From Nemophila menziesii (taxonomy: Eukaryota; Streptophyta; Magnoliopsida; Boraginales; Hydrophyllaceae), in NCBI GenBank assembly GCA_029959085.1, contig JARWIR010000008.1, positions 8,370,001 through 8,434,000 of the forward strand: a stretch of 64,000 nt of DNA, in the 5' to 3' direction. The position numbers were made by a program, and so were the translations under genes. The notes beneath the pieces were generated by a model that was not told the DNA's origin, made no database searches, and was given only the letters and a program-made list of their open reading frames with translations. Positions 46,421-57,000 of the stretch are shown piece by piece (within the stretch, counting starts at the first letter, position 1; each line of letters begins with the position of its first letter).

Positions 46421-46640
46421 TTTTGATTCTTTCTTATCTTGACTCTTATACTAATTTTACTTAATCCAATTATAATTAAGTAATTGATTTTTAGCATTAT
46501 TTTTGTTTACTATGTGAGATATAATAGAAAAAAGGAAAAATAAATTATAAATAAAAATAATGTTAAAAACCAATTACTTAATTGTGACCGAAATTAGTAG
46601 ATTAAATATAAAAGTCAAGTTAGAAAAGAATTAAAATTCA
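46421..46640. repeat. Inverted repeat, arms about 85 bp
   Basis: attttgattctttcttatct...taattgatttttagcattat pairs with the reverse complement of 46553-46640 with several mismatches, separated by about 45 bp. It is MITE- or foldback-like. Confidence 0.6.
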
Positions 46641-46894
46641 AAAAACTAGGCATCTCTCATTTTGGATCTCATTTTGGATCTTCAAAATTCGAAATGGTAT
46701 ACTTTTGAAAGTACTTTTTTATTTAGTACATATTTACAAACTATTTTTCAAACTGATATAGAAGTAAAAAAAAAAATCGTTGTTTGACCCACACTCTAGG
46801 TAACTCATTAGAATCCATCTATATTATGTATTTGGAAAAGAAAAAAAAAATCCCTTCTATCCTAGGTGTGATCATTTTTTACCACTATTAGTAT

Positions 46895-47044
46895 TGAGTA
46901 ATGATATATGTCACCCTTTTCATGTCACCCTTTTATCACCTTTCTATATATATGATAGTTAAACCCATTTATTGGTACATGTAGGCATACACGTAGGAGG
47001 TGATAAAAGGGTGATACAAAAAGGGTGACAAATATCATTACTCA
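46895..47044. mobile_element. 150-bp MITE with 7-bp direct flanks
   Basis: The ends tgagtaatgatatatgtcac and the reverse complement of the right end, tgagtaatgatatttgtcac, continue as inverted repeats for about 45 bp (cccttttatcacct). Flanks are ttagtat at 46888-46894 and 47045-47051. The superfamily is uncertain; long TIRs and flank length suggest Mutator-like. Confidence 0.75.
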
Positions 47045-47135
47045 TTAGTATTATATTGGAAAGTGGTAATGACTTTCCATTCTACCATGGGTTACCTGTA
47101 CTTGTATTGCCGTGCAGTGTGGGATGTGGCTTGCT

Positions 47136-47185
<50 letters not shown>

Positions 47186-47298
47186 GGTCGGGTAAACGGT
47201 TGTATTAAAATATCAAAACTGTACACTATACATGGGTGTTACCTACCTAGGCTCGAAAGCTTAAGGTAGCAACAAGGAATATAAAAAAAACAACTACC

Positions 47299-50200
47299 TC
47301 ATATTATACTAATACAAGCTAGCCTTCCACTCACATCCAAAAAAGAATGCCGAGGGAACAAGGAAAATAAGATTGAATAAACACACCATTTAATTTCCTT
47401 GGTTACTATTTCTCTAGTCTTGGAAGCACCTCTCATGGCTAGGTGATTTCTCGCCGTCCAAATACAATACACGGTAGCTCCAAAACCCACTTTCCAAGCC
47501 TTTCTTCTCCAATTCTCTCTAGCTTTTAATTTTTTAAGCCATTTCAAAGCGCTTAGAATAGTGTTCATTTCCTTGTCTAGTCCAAGCCACATTTTAATAT
47601 CATCCCATATAGCCTTAGCAAAGGAGCATTCAAAAAATAAATGCCTATTCGATTCAAAATCTTCCTTACACAAATCACAAAGTGGATCAAGTTCCATATA
47701 AGTAATCCTATTTTTAGTTTTGAGTCTTTCTTTTAATGCCATCCATACAATGATTGCATGTTTCGGAAATACACTCGGATCCCACACAATATTTGCCCAA
47801 GGTTTAATAAAAGCTTTACGACGAAATAAATCATAAGGGAATTTATATACATCATAAAACTCTATTGTATTTACCTCATATGTTGATCGGGGCGCCTTAA
47901 CGGAAGCAAACCATAAATCTAATATTTCTTTTCCTCCTTCTTCACCTAGGGACCCACGTATAATTTCTTTTAACTCCCAAATATTTTTCAAAAGTGGGGA
48001 ATTAATTTTTTTAGGAATCCATTCCCAAAAACCACTACTATTAAAATACTCACCATGAATCCACCTAATCCAAAGTGATTCTTTATTTTCCACTATTTTC
48101 CAAATCATCTTTAGAAGTAAAGCTTTATTCCATGCTTCAAAATCTTTTAATCCAAGCCCCCCTTCATTTTTTGGCATACAAATATTTTTCCAACTAACTT
48201 GGGGTGGCTTATTATCCCAATAAAAGTTACGGAAAATACTAATAATTCTCTCTTTAACACCAACCGGAACCGGGAAAATCGTAAACCAAAAGCATGTCAC
48301 CCCTTGAAGAACCGATCTAATCAATTCTAATCTACCCGCAAATGAGAGTGAAGAGGCTCTCCAACTCCTAACATAACCTTCTAATTTATCAATAAGAGGT
48401 TTATAGTCTCTCGATAATAATACGGAAGATCCTAGCGGGACCCCTAAATAACGAAAAGGCATAATCCCTTCCTCAAAATTCGTAGGTATAATCCCATTAA
48501 TCAAATCATCATTTGAGATACCTATGTAATAAATATTAGATTTTTCAACATTTAAACGAAGCCCCGAAACATCCCCAAACTCATTTAAACTATCCATAAG
48601 AATCTTAATCGAACCTTTATCACCTTTAGAGAGTAACATTAAATCGTCCGCAAAAGCTAAATGTGTTATTTTTTCCTTCTCACATTTGGGATGATAATTA
48701 AAACCATTACAAGTATTTTTTTTTAAAAGCCTAGAGAAATATTCAAGACAAAGAATAAATAGATAAGGAGACATAGGATCACCTTGTCTTAAGCCTTTTT
48801 CGCCTTTAAAAAAACCATGCACTTCTCCATTTATAGCCAAAGAGTAAAACGGAGATGAAACACACACCATAATCCAATTTACTATTTTATCCGGAAACTT
48901 TAATCCCTTTAAAACTTCATAAATAAAGTCCCATGATATAGAGTCATACGCCTTTCTAAAATCAATTTTAATAGTACATCTTGACGAGCTACTTTGATTA
49001 TTATAACCTCGAAATAGTTCTTGCATAAGGTGAATATTTTCTATCATAGATCTACCCTCAACAAACGCATTTTGGGCTTTATCCACTATATTTTTTAAAC
49101 AAGGTTTCAATCTATCCGCTAATATCATAGTAATCGCTTTATAAACCACGTTACAACACGAAATAGGCCGAAAATTATCAACACTTTTAGGATCATCAAT
49201 CTTCGGAATTAAAGCAATAAGAGTAGTATTTAATTGCTTAAGTAAAAAACCGGAGGTAAAAAATTCACGTACCGCTAAGATAACATCTTCCCCAATAATA
49301 TTCCACGAACTCTTAAAAAATAATGAAGAATAACCATCGGGTCCGGGCGCTTTATCGTTCGCTATTTTAAAAATAGCTTCTTTAATCTCCAAATCGGTTA
49401 TATCTCGGCACATATCTTCTCCTTGCTCTAAAGTAATTTTACTTCCATAATCAAATACTTCGGAATTAATATGTGTCGTATTATCTTTAACACCAAATAA
49501 ACCTTTGAAAAAATTTAGGAAAGTTTCATTGACTTGATCTTTAGAAGTAGTTAAATCACCACTCTCCTTTAAAATATTCGGAATAAATCTTCTTCTATTT
49601 TTACTTTTAAGGAGCCCATGGAACAATTTAGTACACCTATCACTCTTAAGGGAATAACCGAGCTTAGCCTTTTGTTTAAGAAAACTAATCTCGGCCATTT
49701 CAAGAGTTTTAGATCTCTTCCGAATCTCAACCAAGTTATCAAATGAAGAAGTAGGTAAATTTTGTTGGAAATGTACCTCGGCTATTTCAAGATCCTCCTT
49801 AGCTTTCTTTGCCCTTGCGGAAATATGAGAAAAGTGGATCTTATTTAATTTCCTCAAGTCAAACTTCAAAGCTTTCATTTTATTACATAAGATATATTGT
49901 TTTGTACCCACAACCATGGTCTTGTTCCATCCATCTTCAACCGTTACATAATAATCTTCATGTTGCACCCACATATCAAAGAAACGGAAAGGAACAATCC
50001 TAGTAACATTTTGTAAAAATATATTAACTATACAAGGTGAATGGTCGGATACACTAGATTTCGGTAAAAATTCGGCTTGAATATAATGATTCGATTCATC
50101 TAGCTTACGATTACCCAATGCTCTATCAATCTTACTAAGAACATGGTTATTATCCCATGTAAAGAATTGACCGGTATATTGTATATCCTCAAGGCCTAAG

Positions 50201-50709
50201 TGATTACAACAATCCGCAAATTCTTTAAAATCACCCACCGTAACATTTTGTCCTCTAATCCTTTCATTAAAAGCTAATATATTGTTGAAATCACCCAAAA
50301 GAAGCCACGAATCATCAAAAGTAGCGGAAAAATCAATTAGATTTTTCCACAAGTTTCTTCTCAATCTAATATCATTTAGTCCGTAAATAAACGAAGTATA
50401 TAAACTAAGAGATGTTACCTTACACACAATCTTGCAATGTATAGCTTGAGATGTTCTCTCGATAATCTCAACTTGTACTTTATCCGGATCCCAAACTAAA
50501 AGGATTCTCCCATGCTCTATTAAGTCGAAATTATTAACGCTCTTCCACCCTTTAAGCATGTTATTCATAAATAAATCCACTTTATTTGTATTACTCTTTG
50601 TTTCCAATATTCCCATCACATCTATATTTTTCTTTTTAATTAAATCTTTTACCCCTAGCTTTTTATGGGTTGAGCCGAAACCCCTTAAATTCCAAGTCGT
50701 AATAATCAT
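47299..50709 (-). CDS. LINE ORF2: endonuclease-reverse transcriptase, intact reading frame (1136 aa)
   Basis: Domains in order: apurinic-type endonuclease with TWNLRGFGS (about residues 5-13), ETKSN, LLGDFNNIL (about 137) and SDHSP (about 220); reverse transcriptase with NDKAPGPDGYSSLFFKSSW, ALIPKIDDPKSVDNFRPIS, CTIKIDFRKAYDSISWDF, GLRQGDPMSPYLFILCLEY and AFADDLMLLSKG (FADD near residue 684); C-terminal zinc-binding CDLC...NRHLFFECSFAKAIW (about 1009). No RNase H domain follows. The enzyme nicks target DNA and primes cDNA synthesis there. Its ATG overlaps the ORF1 stop as ATGA (50709-50706), suggesting coupled re-initiation. No stop or frameshift was found, so this may be an active protein-coding copy. 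Confidence 0.9.
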   Translation of the reverse strand: MIITTWNLRGFGSTHKKLGVKDLIKKKNIDVMGILETKSNTNKVDLFMNNMLKGWKSVNNFDLIEHGRILLVWDPDKVQVEIIERTSQAIHCKIVCKVTSLSLYTSFIYGLNDIRLRRNLWKNLIDFSATFDDSWLLLGDFNNILAFNERIRGQNVTVGDFKEFADCCNHLGLEDIQYTGQFFTWDNNHVLSKIDRALGNRKLDESNHYIQAEFLPKSSVSDHSPCIVNIFLQNVTRIVPFRFFDMWVQHEDYYVTVEDGWNKTMVVGTKQYILCNKMKALKFDLRKLNKIHFSHISARAKKAKEDLEIAEVHFQQNLPTSSFDNLVEIRKRSKTLEMAEISFLKQKAKLGYSLKSDRCTKLFHGLLKSKNRRRFIPNILKESGDLTTSKDQVNETFLNFFKGLFGVKDNTTHINSEVFDYGSKITLEQGEDMCRDITDLEIKEAIFKIANDKAPGPDGYSSLFFKSSWNIIGEDVILAVREFFTSGFLLKQLNTTLIALIPKIDDPKSVDNFRPISCCNVVYKAITMILADRLKPCLKNIVDKAQNAFVEGRSMIENIHLMQELFRGYNNQSSSSRCTIKIDFRKAYDSISWDFIYEVLKGLKFPDKIVNWIMVCVSSPFYSLAINGEVHGFFKGEKGLRQGDPMSPYLFILCLEYFSRLLKKNTCNGFNYHPKCEKEKITHLAFADDLMLLSKGDKGSIKILMDSLNEFGDVSGLRLNVEKSNIYYIGISNDDLINGIIPTNFEEGIMPFRYLGVPLGSSVLLSRDYKPLIDKLEGYVRSWRASSLSFAGRLELIRSVLQGVTCFWFTIFPVPVGVKERIISIFRNFYWDNKPPQVSWKNICMPKNEGGLGLKDFEAWNKALLLKMIWKIVENKESLWIRWIHGEYFNSSGFWEWIPKKINSPLLKNIWELKEIIRGSLGEEGGKEILDLWFASVKAPRSTYEVNTIEFYDVYKFPYDLFRRKAFIKPWANIVWDPSVFPKHAIIVWMALKERLKTKNRITYMELDPLCDLCKEDFESNRHLFFECSFAKAIWDDIKMWLGLDKEMNTILSALKWLKKLKARENWRRKAWKVGFGATVYCIWTARNHLAMRGASKTREIVTKEIKWCVYSILFSLFPRHSFLDVSGRLACISII

Positions 50710-52883
50710 TTACAACTTACGGTGGGTTTCCCCATATTTGAGCGTTTAATATTAGCTCTACGTGCCTTCCAATATTGCTTTTTTTGCCACATATATTCAT
50801 TTTTAGCTAACGTGAGTTTTTTGTAACTCGCTTCTCTTTTTTTTGTTTTCTTACTCACTACCATCTCGAAAGAATCTTCAATTATATTTTTCGATTTTTC
50901 TTTCCCGTCATTTACCACGTTATTTCTTTCTAAATCCGAGAAAATCACCATAGCGGCGGAGCGTGAGTTTGATCCTACTCGGATAGCCCGAATCTCGCAA
51001 CTCCTATCACTTTCCGGAATAAAATTTAAATCAAGCGATTTCGCTCTTTTAATCTTTGATGGAGTAGAAAACTGCCTCATATTACTCTGCTCAATAGTTG
51101 ATAATTCTACAGTAGCATTTTTAATATTACTAGTATCTTCTATAGCTGTCCCATTTGTAAAATTAATTTCACCACATGCTGTTGCGTGGACTTCTTTGTC
51201 TGCAACATGCTGTTGCGGTAGCTGCCTAGGGAAATTCGCTGCTGCGTGGACAGCATTATTTTGTTGTGCACCATTTCCTTCTATCCGAAATATAGCTTCT
51301 TTGTGCATCCTTGAGGGACCCGCTGAGACTACATGGTGGGATAAAGCAATGTCCTTATTCTTCAAAGTTGCTGCGTGGACTTGTCCACCATTTACTTTCT
51401 TCAAAGTTGAATGTCCTTTATGCCTTGAGGGACCCGCATCTAAGACTAAATGGTGAGATATTGCAACATGATTTTGCGCCAGAATAGAGGGAGCAGCAGC
51501 TATTTTTTCTCCGCTATATTTCGGTATTAGTTCATGGCCTCTAACTCCTTTATTGCCTCGAAACCCCTCTACTTTCTTCTCTATTATATTAGCATAAAAG
51601 CATCTATTTCCTACGTGTCCAAAAGCTTGACACTTTACACAACACGGGGGTAGGTTTTCATATTCCACTTCTACACTATGTTTATACCCCTTATGAGAGC
51701 CAAATTCAATACTTTTCTATTTCTCCTTACTTAAATCTAATTCGATTAGTACCCTAGCATAACTAATGTCTTCGCTAATTACCGTGAACCCATCCGTTCG
51801 GATAGGTTTACCAACTTGAGAAGCAATTTTCGCTAATCCCTCGTCCGTACGTGCTTGTACCGGTAGTTTTCTCAAGATAATCCAAGTAGGGATCTTCTTA
51901 ATCTCTAGATTCCCAAAGTCAAAAAAATCCGGAATTTCCGTAAGTAATAAGAGCTTTCCATACGATAGATAGGGCCCTTTAGATATAACATTCTTCTTAT
52001 CCATTTCATTCTCGAATTTAAAAATTAACCAACCGGAGGGGTGCTTTCTAACCTTACATTCCACTTTCCATGCCTTCGCTATTCTCCTTATATCTTCCAT
52101 ATCCGGCGATTTCTTACCGGCTACATATCCAATTAATGAGAAGCCGAAAGCTTGCTCTATCGTTAACACATCGGTTTCAAGAAGTTGAAGCATCTCTCCC
52201 TCCACGGGTTCATAATACGCTAATTCTTTCCCAACCGAAGCTTTCCTATTATTCAATAGTATGTCCTTATAGCCCGTCTTCTTCTCCTTTAATTCCGGGT
52301 ACTTTGCATTGGCGTCAAGCTTCCCGGTCGTAACGGGTTCCTTGGTAGTTGTTTCACACCCAAAAATAACTACTTTCTTTAATGCTAAAGTACCTTCAAC
52401 ATCAACTTCAAAAGGCTCTTCATTTTCTCTACCATGTGACTTAGCCAATTTCTCAAACACATGGTGTGCCACTAATTCTTCCCATACTTTCTCTACTAAT
52501 TGTGTGTCCAAATGCCCACACACTTTCAAGAATTTAACTTTAGCCTCTAGAGATGTATCCGAGAGTAGAGGAAGGTTACCAACACTTCGTGAATCACCGG
52601 CAAAATTCGTCGGAGCATCCCCCGGAGAAGGAGGGGAGCTCGGCCGAGCACCACCCTCTTCTAATGAATCACCATCGAGACCAATTTCCGGTGGGTTATG
52701 ACCTAACGTGAGGTTAGGCATGCCCGAGGGGGGCCGGAACTCCGGGTTTGCCAACGGCGAGGGGTCCGTTGGGTCCGGTGGCTCTTTGGCGGAAGAAGCA
52801 TGGTGAAGCATACTACACTCTCCCGGGTCAAAATCGGACGGGAGGGTTCTTCGATCTTGTGACTTATGAGTTGGGTCCGTCAT
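50706..52883 (-). pseudogene. LINE ORF1: DUF4283/CCHC RNA-binding protein with one in-frame stop
   Basis: ATG at 52883, TGA at 50708-50706; 725 codons in one frame interrupted only by TAG at 51719-51717. The first part has a Pro/Ser-rich N-terminus and a DUF4283-type domain (about residues 240-385: SLIGYVAGKKSPD, GWLIFKFENEMDKKNV, IPTWIILRKLPVQ, YARVLIELDLSKE). After the stop the frame continues through VEYENLPPCCVKCQAFGHVG then NRC, a CCHC knuckle (C-x2-C-x4-H-x4-C), and a basic, low-complexity C-terminus. ORF1 proteins coat LINE RNA. The single nonsense codon between the two domains is the only lesion; readthrough, a sequencing error or real inactivation are all possible. Confidence 0.85.
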
Positions 52884-53477
52884 GTTGGAGAAGAAACCGA
52901 AGATTAGGCGCTAGATCAAGTAGATCTAGGAGAGGAGCTCTCTAACCTAACCCTAAGTTTTGGGAGATTTTTTTTGTGGCTTGCTAGTTGCTACCCATCC
53001 GAAAGTTGACCAGTAATTCCATTGTTCACAGCCATCATACTCTTCCATTCTTCGTTGACAAAAAAAAACTCTTTCATTCTTCCATGTGTTACCACTTACC
53101 AGTACTTGTATTGCCGAGACTTTTCCCCAGCTGGTGCGTTACATCAATCATACTCACACGTGCAGGCCTCCTAGTGTGAAAGTCAGCAATGTAGGTTCGT
53201 GAACCAGAAGTTTCCACGTGGCCATTACCATGGCCAATCTGACCAAGTTGTCCCACGCGATGGAGGATCAGCTCCTATGTTTCCTTTTTTTTTTATATGC
53301 ATTGCTACAATTTTTATTTTTTTAACGTTAAAACACAATTTAGATTAATAAAAACATACAAAATAGCTTACAATTAGTTAAGTTATAATGTATTTATCCA
53401 ATTTCTAAAGAAGAAAAGTCACTGATAAGCAGCTTTGAAAGTAAAGCTGGGTGAAGACACCCAATAGCTTGGAAGGT

Positions 53478-53831
53478 TTAAAGAGTTTGCCCTCCTAGCA
53501 ATCCAGTCTGTGGCTTTCGTGAATTTCGAGAAACGTAGTGGAAATCGATGCTCATGGTGCTAGAGAGTGTTTGTATATCTTCATAGACGTGGAGTAGATG
53601 ACGATTTGCAAACACTTGACACCTCATGAGCGACTTCATAAGAGATTGGTTGAGAGGAGGCTTCAATAATAGCTTGTTGAATACCCAATACTTCTGCTTC
53701 CTCTGCTAATCTAGATTTGAAATTTCATGTATTTCCTTTCAAAAGTTGGCCCTGTGAGTTACTGAAAATACAACCAATAGTTGTATCATTAGTTTCTTTA
53801 AGATAAGATGCATCAACTGTAATAAAGGTAG
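53478..53831 (-). pseudogene. LINE RNase H domain, downstream part of the split copy
   Basis: The minus strand from 53831 reads TTFITVDASYLKETNDTTIG (first Asp in VDASY), then after a stop RLAEEAEVLGIQQAIIEA (Glu). Past frameshifts comes IDFHYVSRNSRKPQT. The order fits RNase H of the same LINE group as 29-33 kb. Several stops and shifts disable it. The copia target site GGTAG lies at the start of this piece. Confidence 0.75.
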
Positions 53832-54073
53832 TGTTAACAATAGAGAGAATGAAGAGTAATATTATATATTTATGTGTGTGTTACAATGATAGAGATATAT
53901 GTGTTTATATAGATACAAATTCACTCCCACACTCACACAATCGGTTCACTCATATACATACAGCTATAGTATATGTATTTGTCTAACTATATTTGATTCC
54001 TTCTTATCCTTCTGTTATGACAGCTGTAGGTGCCTTGCTGGAGTTTGACTGCTGAGCTGTATATATACTATCA
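53832..54073 (-). repeat. 3' LTR of the copia element
   Basis: 242 bp, tgttaacaatagagag to tatatatactatca. The polyprotein stop falls inside it (54004-54006), so the last 23 codons of the polyprotein are LTR-encoded. Confidence 0.95.
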
Positions 54074-57000
54074 TCCCCCCTCAAGCTGAACTGTTGTAAC
54101 AGAGGAAGCTTGTGAAGAAGATTCATAAACGCAGCAGTTGACAAACTCTTTGTAAATACATCAGCAACTTGTGAAGAAGAAGGCACATGAATAAGAGATA
54201 AACATTTTGCTTTAACCTGCTCTCGAACAAAATGAAAATCAATGTCTATATGACGCGTTCGAGAGTGAAACACCGGGTTAGAGACCAGAGCAATAGCTGA
54301 AATATTATCACACGCAAGAACAGGGGTGTGAGGAATAAACTTCAAATCTCTTAGCAGAAAAGAAATCCACTTAATTTCAGCAGATACAAAGGCCAAAGCT
54401 CTATATTCAGCCTCAGTTGAAGATCTAGATACAGTTGATTGTTTCTTTGAGCCCCAAGAAATCAAATTATTACCAAGAAATATACAATAACCTGTTGTAG
54501 ATCTTCTATTAGTAATGTCACTTGCCCAATCTGAATCTGAGAAGGCTTTAATATGTAAATTTGTAGATGAGGTAAAAGACAAACTGTAATGTAGTGTGCC
54601 TTTAATATAACACAATAATTTCTGCAATGCATCATAATCCGAGTTTGTTGGTTTATGCATACTTTGACATATTTGATCTACTGCATAAGAAATATCTGGG
54701 CGAGTGATTGTAAGATATTGTAGTGCACCTGTTAAACTACGAAAAAGTGTAGGGTCTTCAAAAGGAAGCAATCCATGATTCGATACAACTGTATATTTAT
54801 TTACTGTAGGTATTGGTGAAGATTTACAATCTGATAATCCAGCTCGATTTAAAATAGAGGCTGCATAATTAGCTTGTGACACAAGTAAATGAGTTGATGA
54901 ACGAGTAACTTCAAGGCTCAAAAAATATGATAATAATCCAAGATCTTGCATCTTGAATCTTGATTTTAGAGTAGAAATTACTTGTGCTATAATAGATTTA
55001 TCTGCAATTGTAATCAATAAGTCATCCACATAGACTAATATAATTGTCAAAGTAGATGATGAGCCTGGAATAAACATTGAAGAATCTGATGTACTAACTG
55101 TAAAACCATTTGAGATAAGAAAGGAATTAAGTAGTTGATACCAAGCACGAGGTGCTTGTTTCAGCCCATACAAAGACCTATTCAACTTACATACAAAAGA
55201 AGGATGTTCTTTGTCAACAAAACCAGTTGGTTGAGCCATAAAAACATCTTCATCTAATATACCATTTAAGAAAGCGTTTAAGAAGTCTAATTGACGTATA
55301 TCCCAAGAGTAAGTAGTAGCCATACTTAAGATTATACGAATTGTTTGATGTTTAACAACTGGACTGAATGTTTCCATATAATCTATCCCAAATTCTTGTA
55401 GAAAACCTCGAGCAACTAAGCGAGCTTTGTAGCGTGCAATATCTCCATTTGCATGACTTTTTATTTTATAAGTCCACTTACAACTAATTGGTGTACGACC
55501 AAGTGGAGGTGGAACTAATGTCCAAGTATTTTGACTAGTTAAAGCCTGGTATTCATCATTCATTGCTTGTTGCCAACATAAGTGTTTAGAAGCCTCTTTA
55601 TATGACACAGGTTCAAGAGGAATAGATTGAATAACTAATGACTGACATTTATAAGATGGACGAAGTGTACCTGTTTGACGCCTAGTTACCATGGGATGAC
55701 AAGAAGTTGAAGATGATTTTGATGGTGGTGGAGGTGGTGGAGGTGGAGGAGGACTGTTTTGTGTATTAGATGAATTATCAAGATTAAATTGAGGTATCTG
55801 AGATAGACTGTTTAGGTTAGGTAAAGGGTTAAATAAGTCAATATATGAGGCTGAGTTTGACTCAGATAATGAATATGAACAAGGAACTTTATTAGATTTT
55901 TGAAAAGGGAAGTTAAGTTCATCAAAAAGAACATGTCTTGAAATGAAAACTCGTTTAGTTTTGATAGATAAACACTTATAACCTTTGAAATGTGTGCAAT
56001 AGCCTAAGAACACACATGGTTCAGACCTTGAGGCTAATTTATTAGTAGCATAAGGCCTTAACCATGGGTGACAAAGGCAGCCAAAAACACAAAGATGAGA
56101 ATATGTAGGTAAAGTATGATAGAGTTGTTGATAAGGGCTTATATTAGATAAAGTTGGAGTAGGTAGAAGGATGATCAAATACACAGAGACAGACAATGCT
56201 TCAAGCCAATACTTTGAATCAAGACCACTATGAGATAATAAGGAAAAGGTAGTTTCTATTAGGTGTCTATGTTTTCTTTCAGATATTCCATTTTGTTCTG
56301 GTGTATGTGGACAGGAGGTTTGATGAACAACACCATGAGTTTGAAGAAATAAACGCAAGGAGTGACTCAAGTACTCTCCACTATTATCAGACCTAAGGCA
56401 CTTTATAGATAATTGAAACTGAGTTTGAACAAGTTTATAAAATGATTGAAATATATCACACACTTCATGCTTATGTTTCATAGGATACACCCAAGTAAAG
56501 CGAGTGAAATCATCAACAAAAACTATGTAATAAGAAAATAAAGAGCAAGATGTAATGGGAGAAGGTCCCCACACATCAGTGTGTATTAGTTCAAATGGAG
56601 TACAAGATTTGGTAGTAGACAATTTAAAAGGTAATTTATGAGACTTGGAAGTAGAACAAGCATTACAATTTATTCCATGATAATCTAGTTTAGTCTGCAA
56701 AGTTGAGGAGAGAGGAATAGAAGCATTTGATGAATGATGTCCTAATCTCAAATGCCACAACATTGCAGAGGAGGAGGAGACCACTTTAGAGGATAGACAT
56801 TGAATTGAAGTTGAACTTGAAGAAGGAAAAGACACAGAAGAACCTCCAAGTGTAAGTGGATATAATCCATTCTTACAAATTCCCTGAAACAAGACTTTGT
56901 GAGACACATTATCACAGATTTTGACACAATCACTTGTAAATATGAGATAGCAATTGTTATCACTAGTAAATTTTGAAATTGAAAGTAGAATTGAAGCTAT

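Larger units (their letters stand above)
47138..52974 (-). mobile_element. Full-length L1-type LINE, 5.8 kb, with 13-bp TSD
   Basis: Flanked by tgtggcttgctag at 47125-47137 and 52975-52987. A T-run of about 45 bp (minus-strand A-tail) lies at the left end. The 5' leader of about 90 bp precedes ORF1 at 52883, and a 3' UTR of about 110 bp follows ORF2. The long A-tail and clean duplications suggest a fairly recent insertion. Confidence 0.95.

Noticed and set aside
51196..52701. Plus-strand open frames at 51196-51456, 52070-52333 and 52309-52701
   Set aside because: Antisense shadows of the LINE ORF1, which has clear domains on the minus strand.
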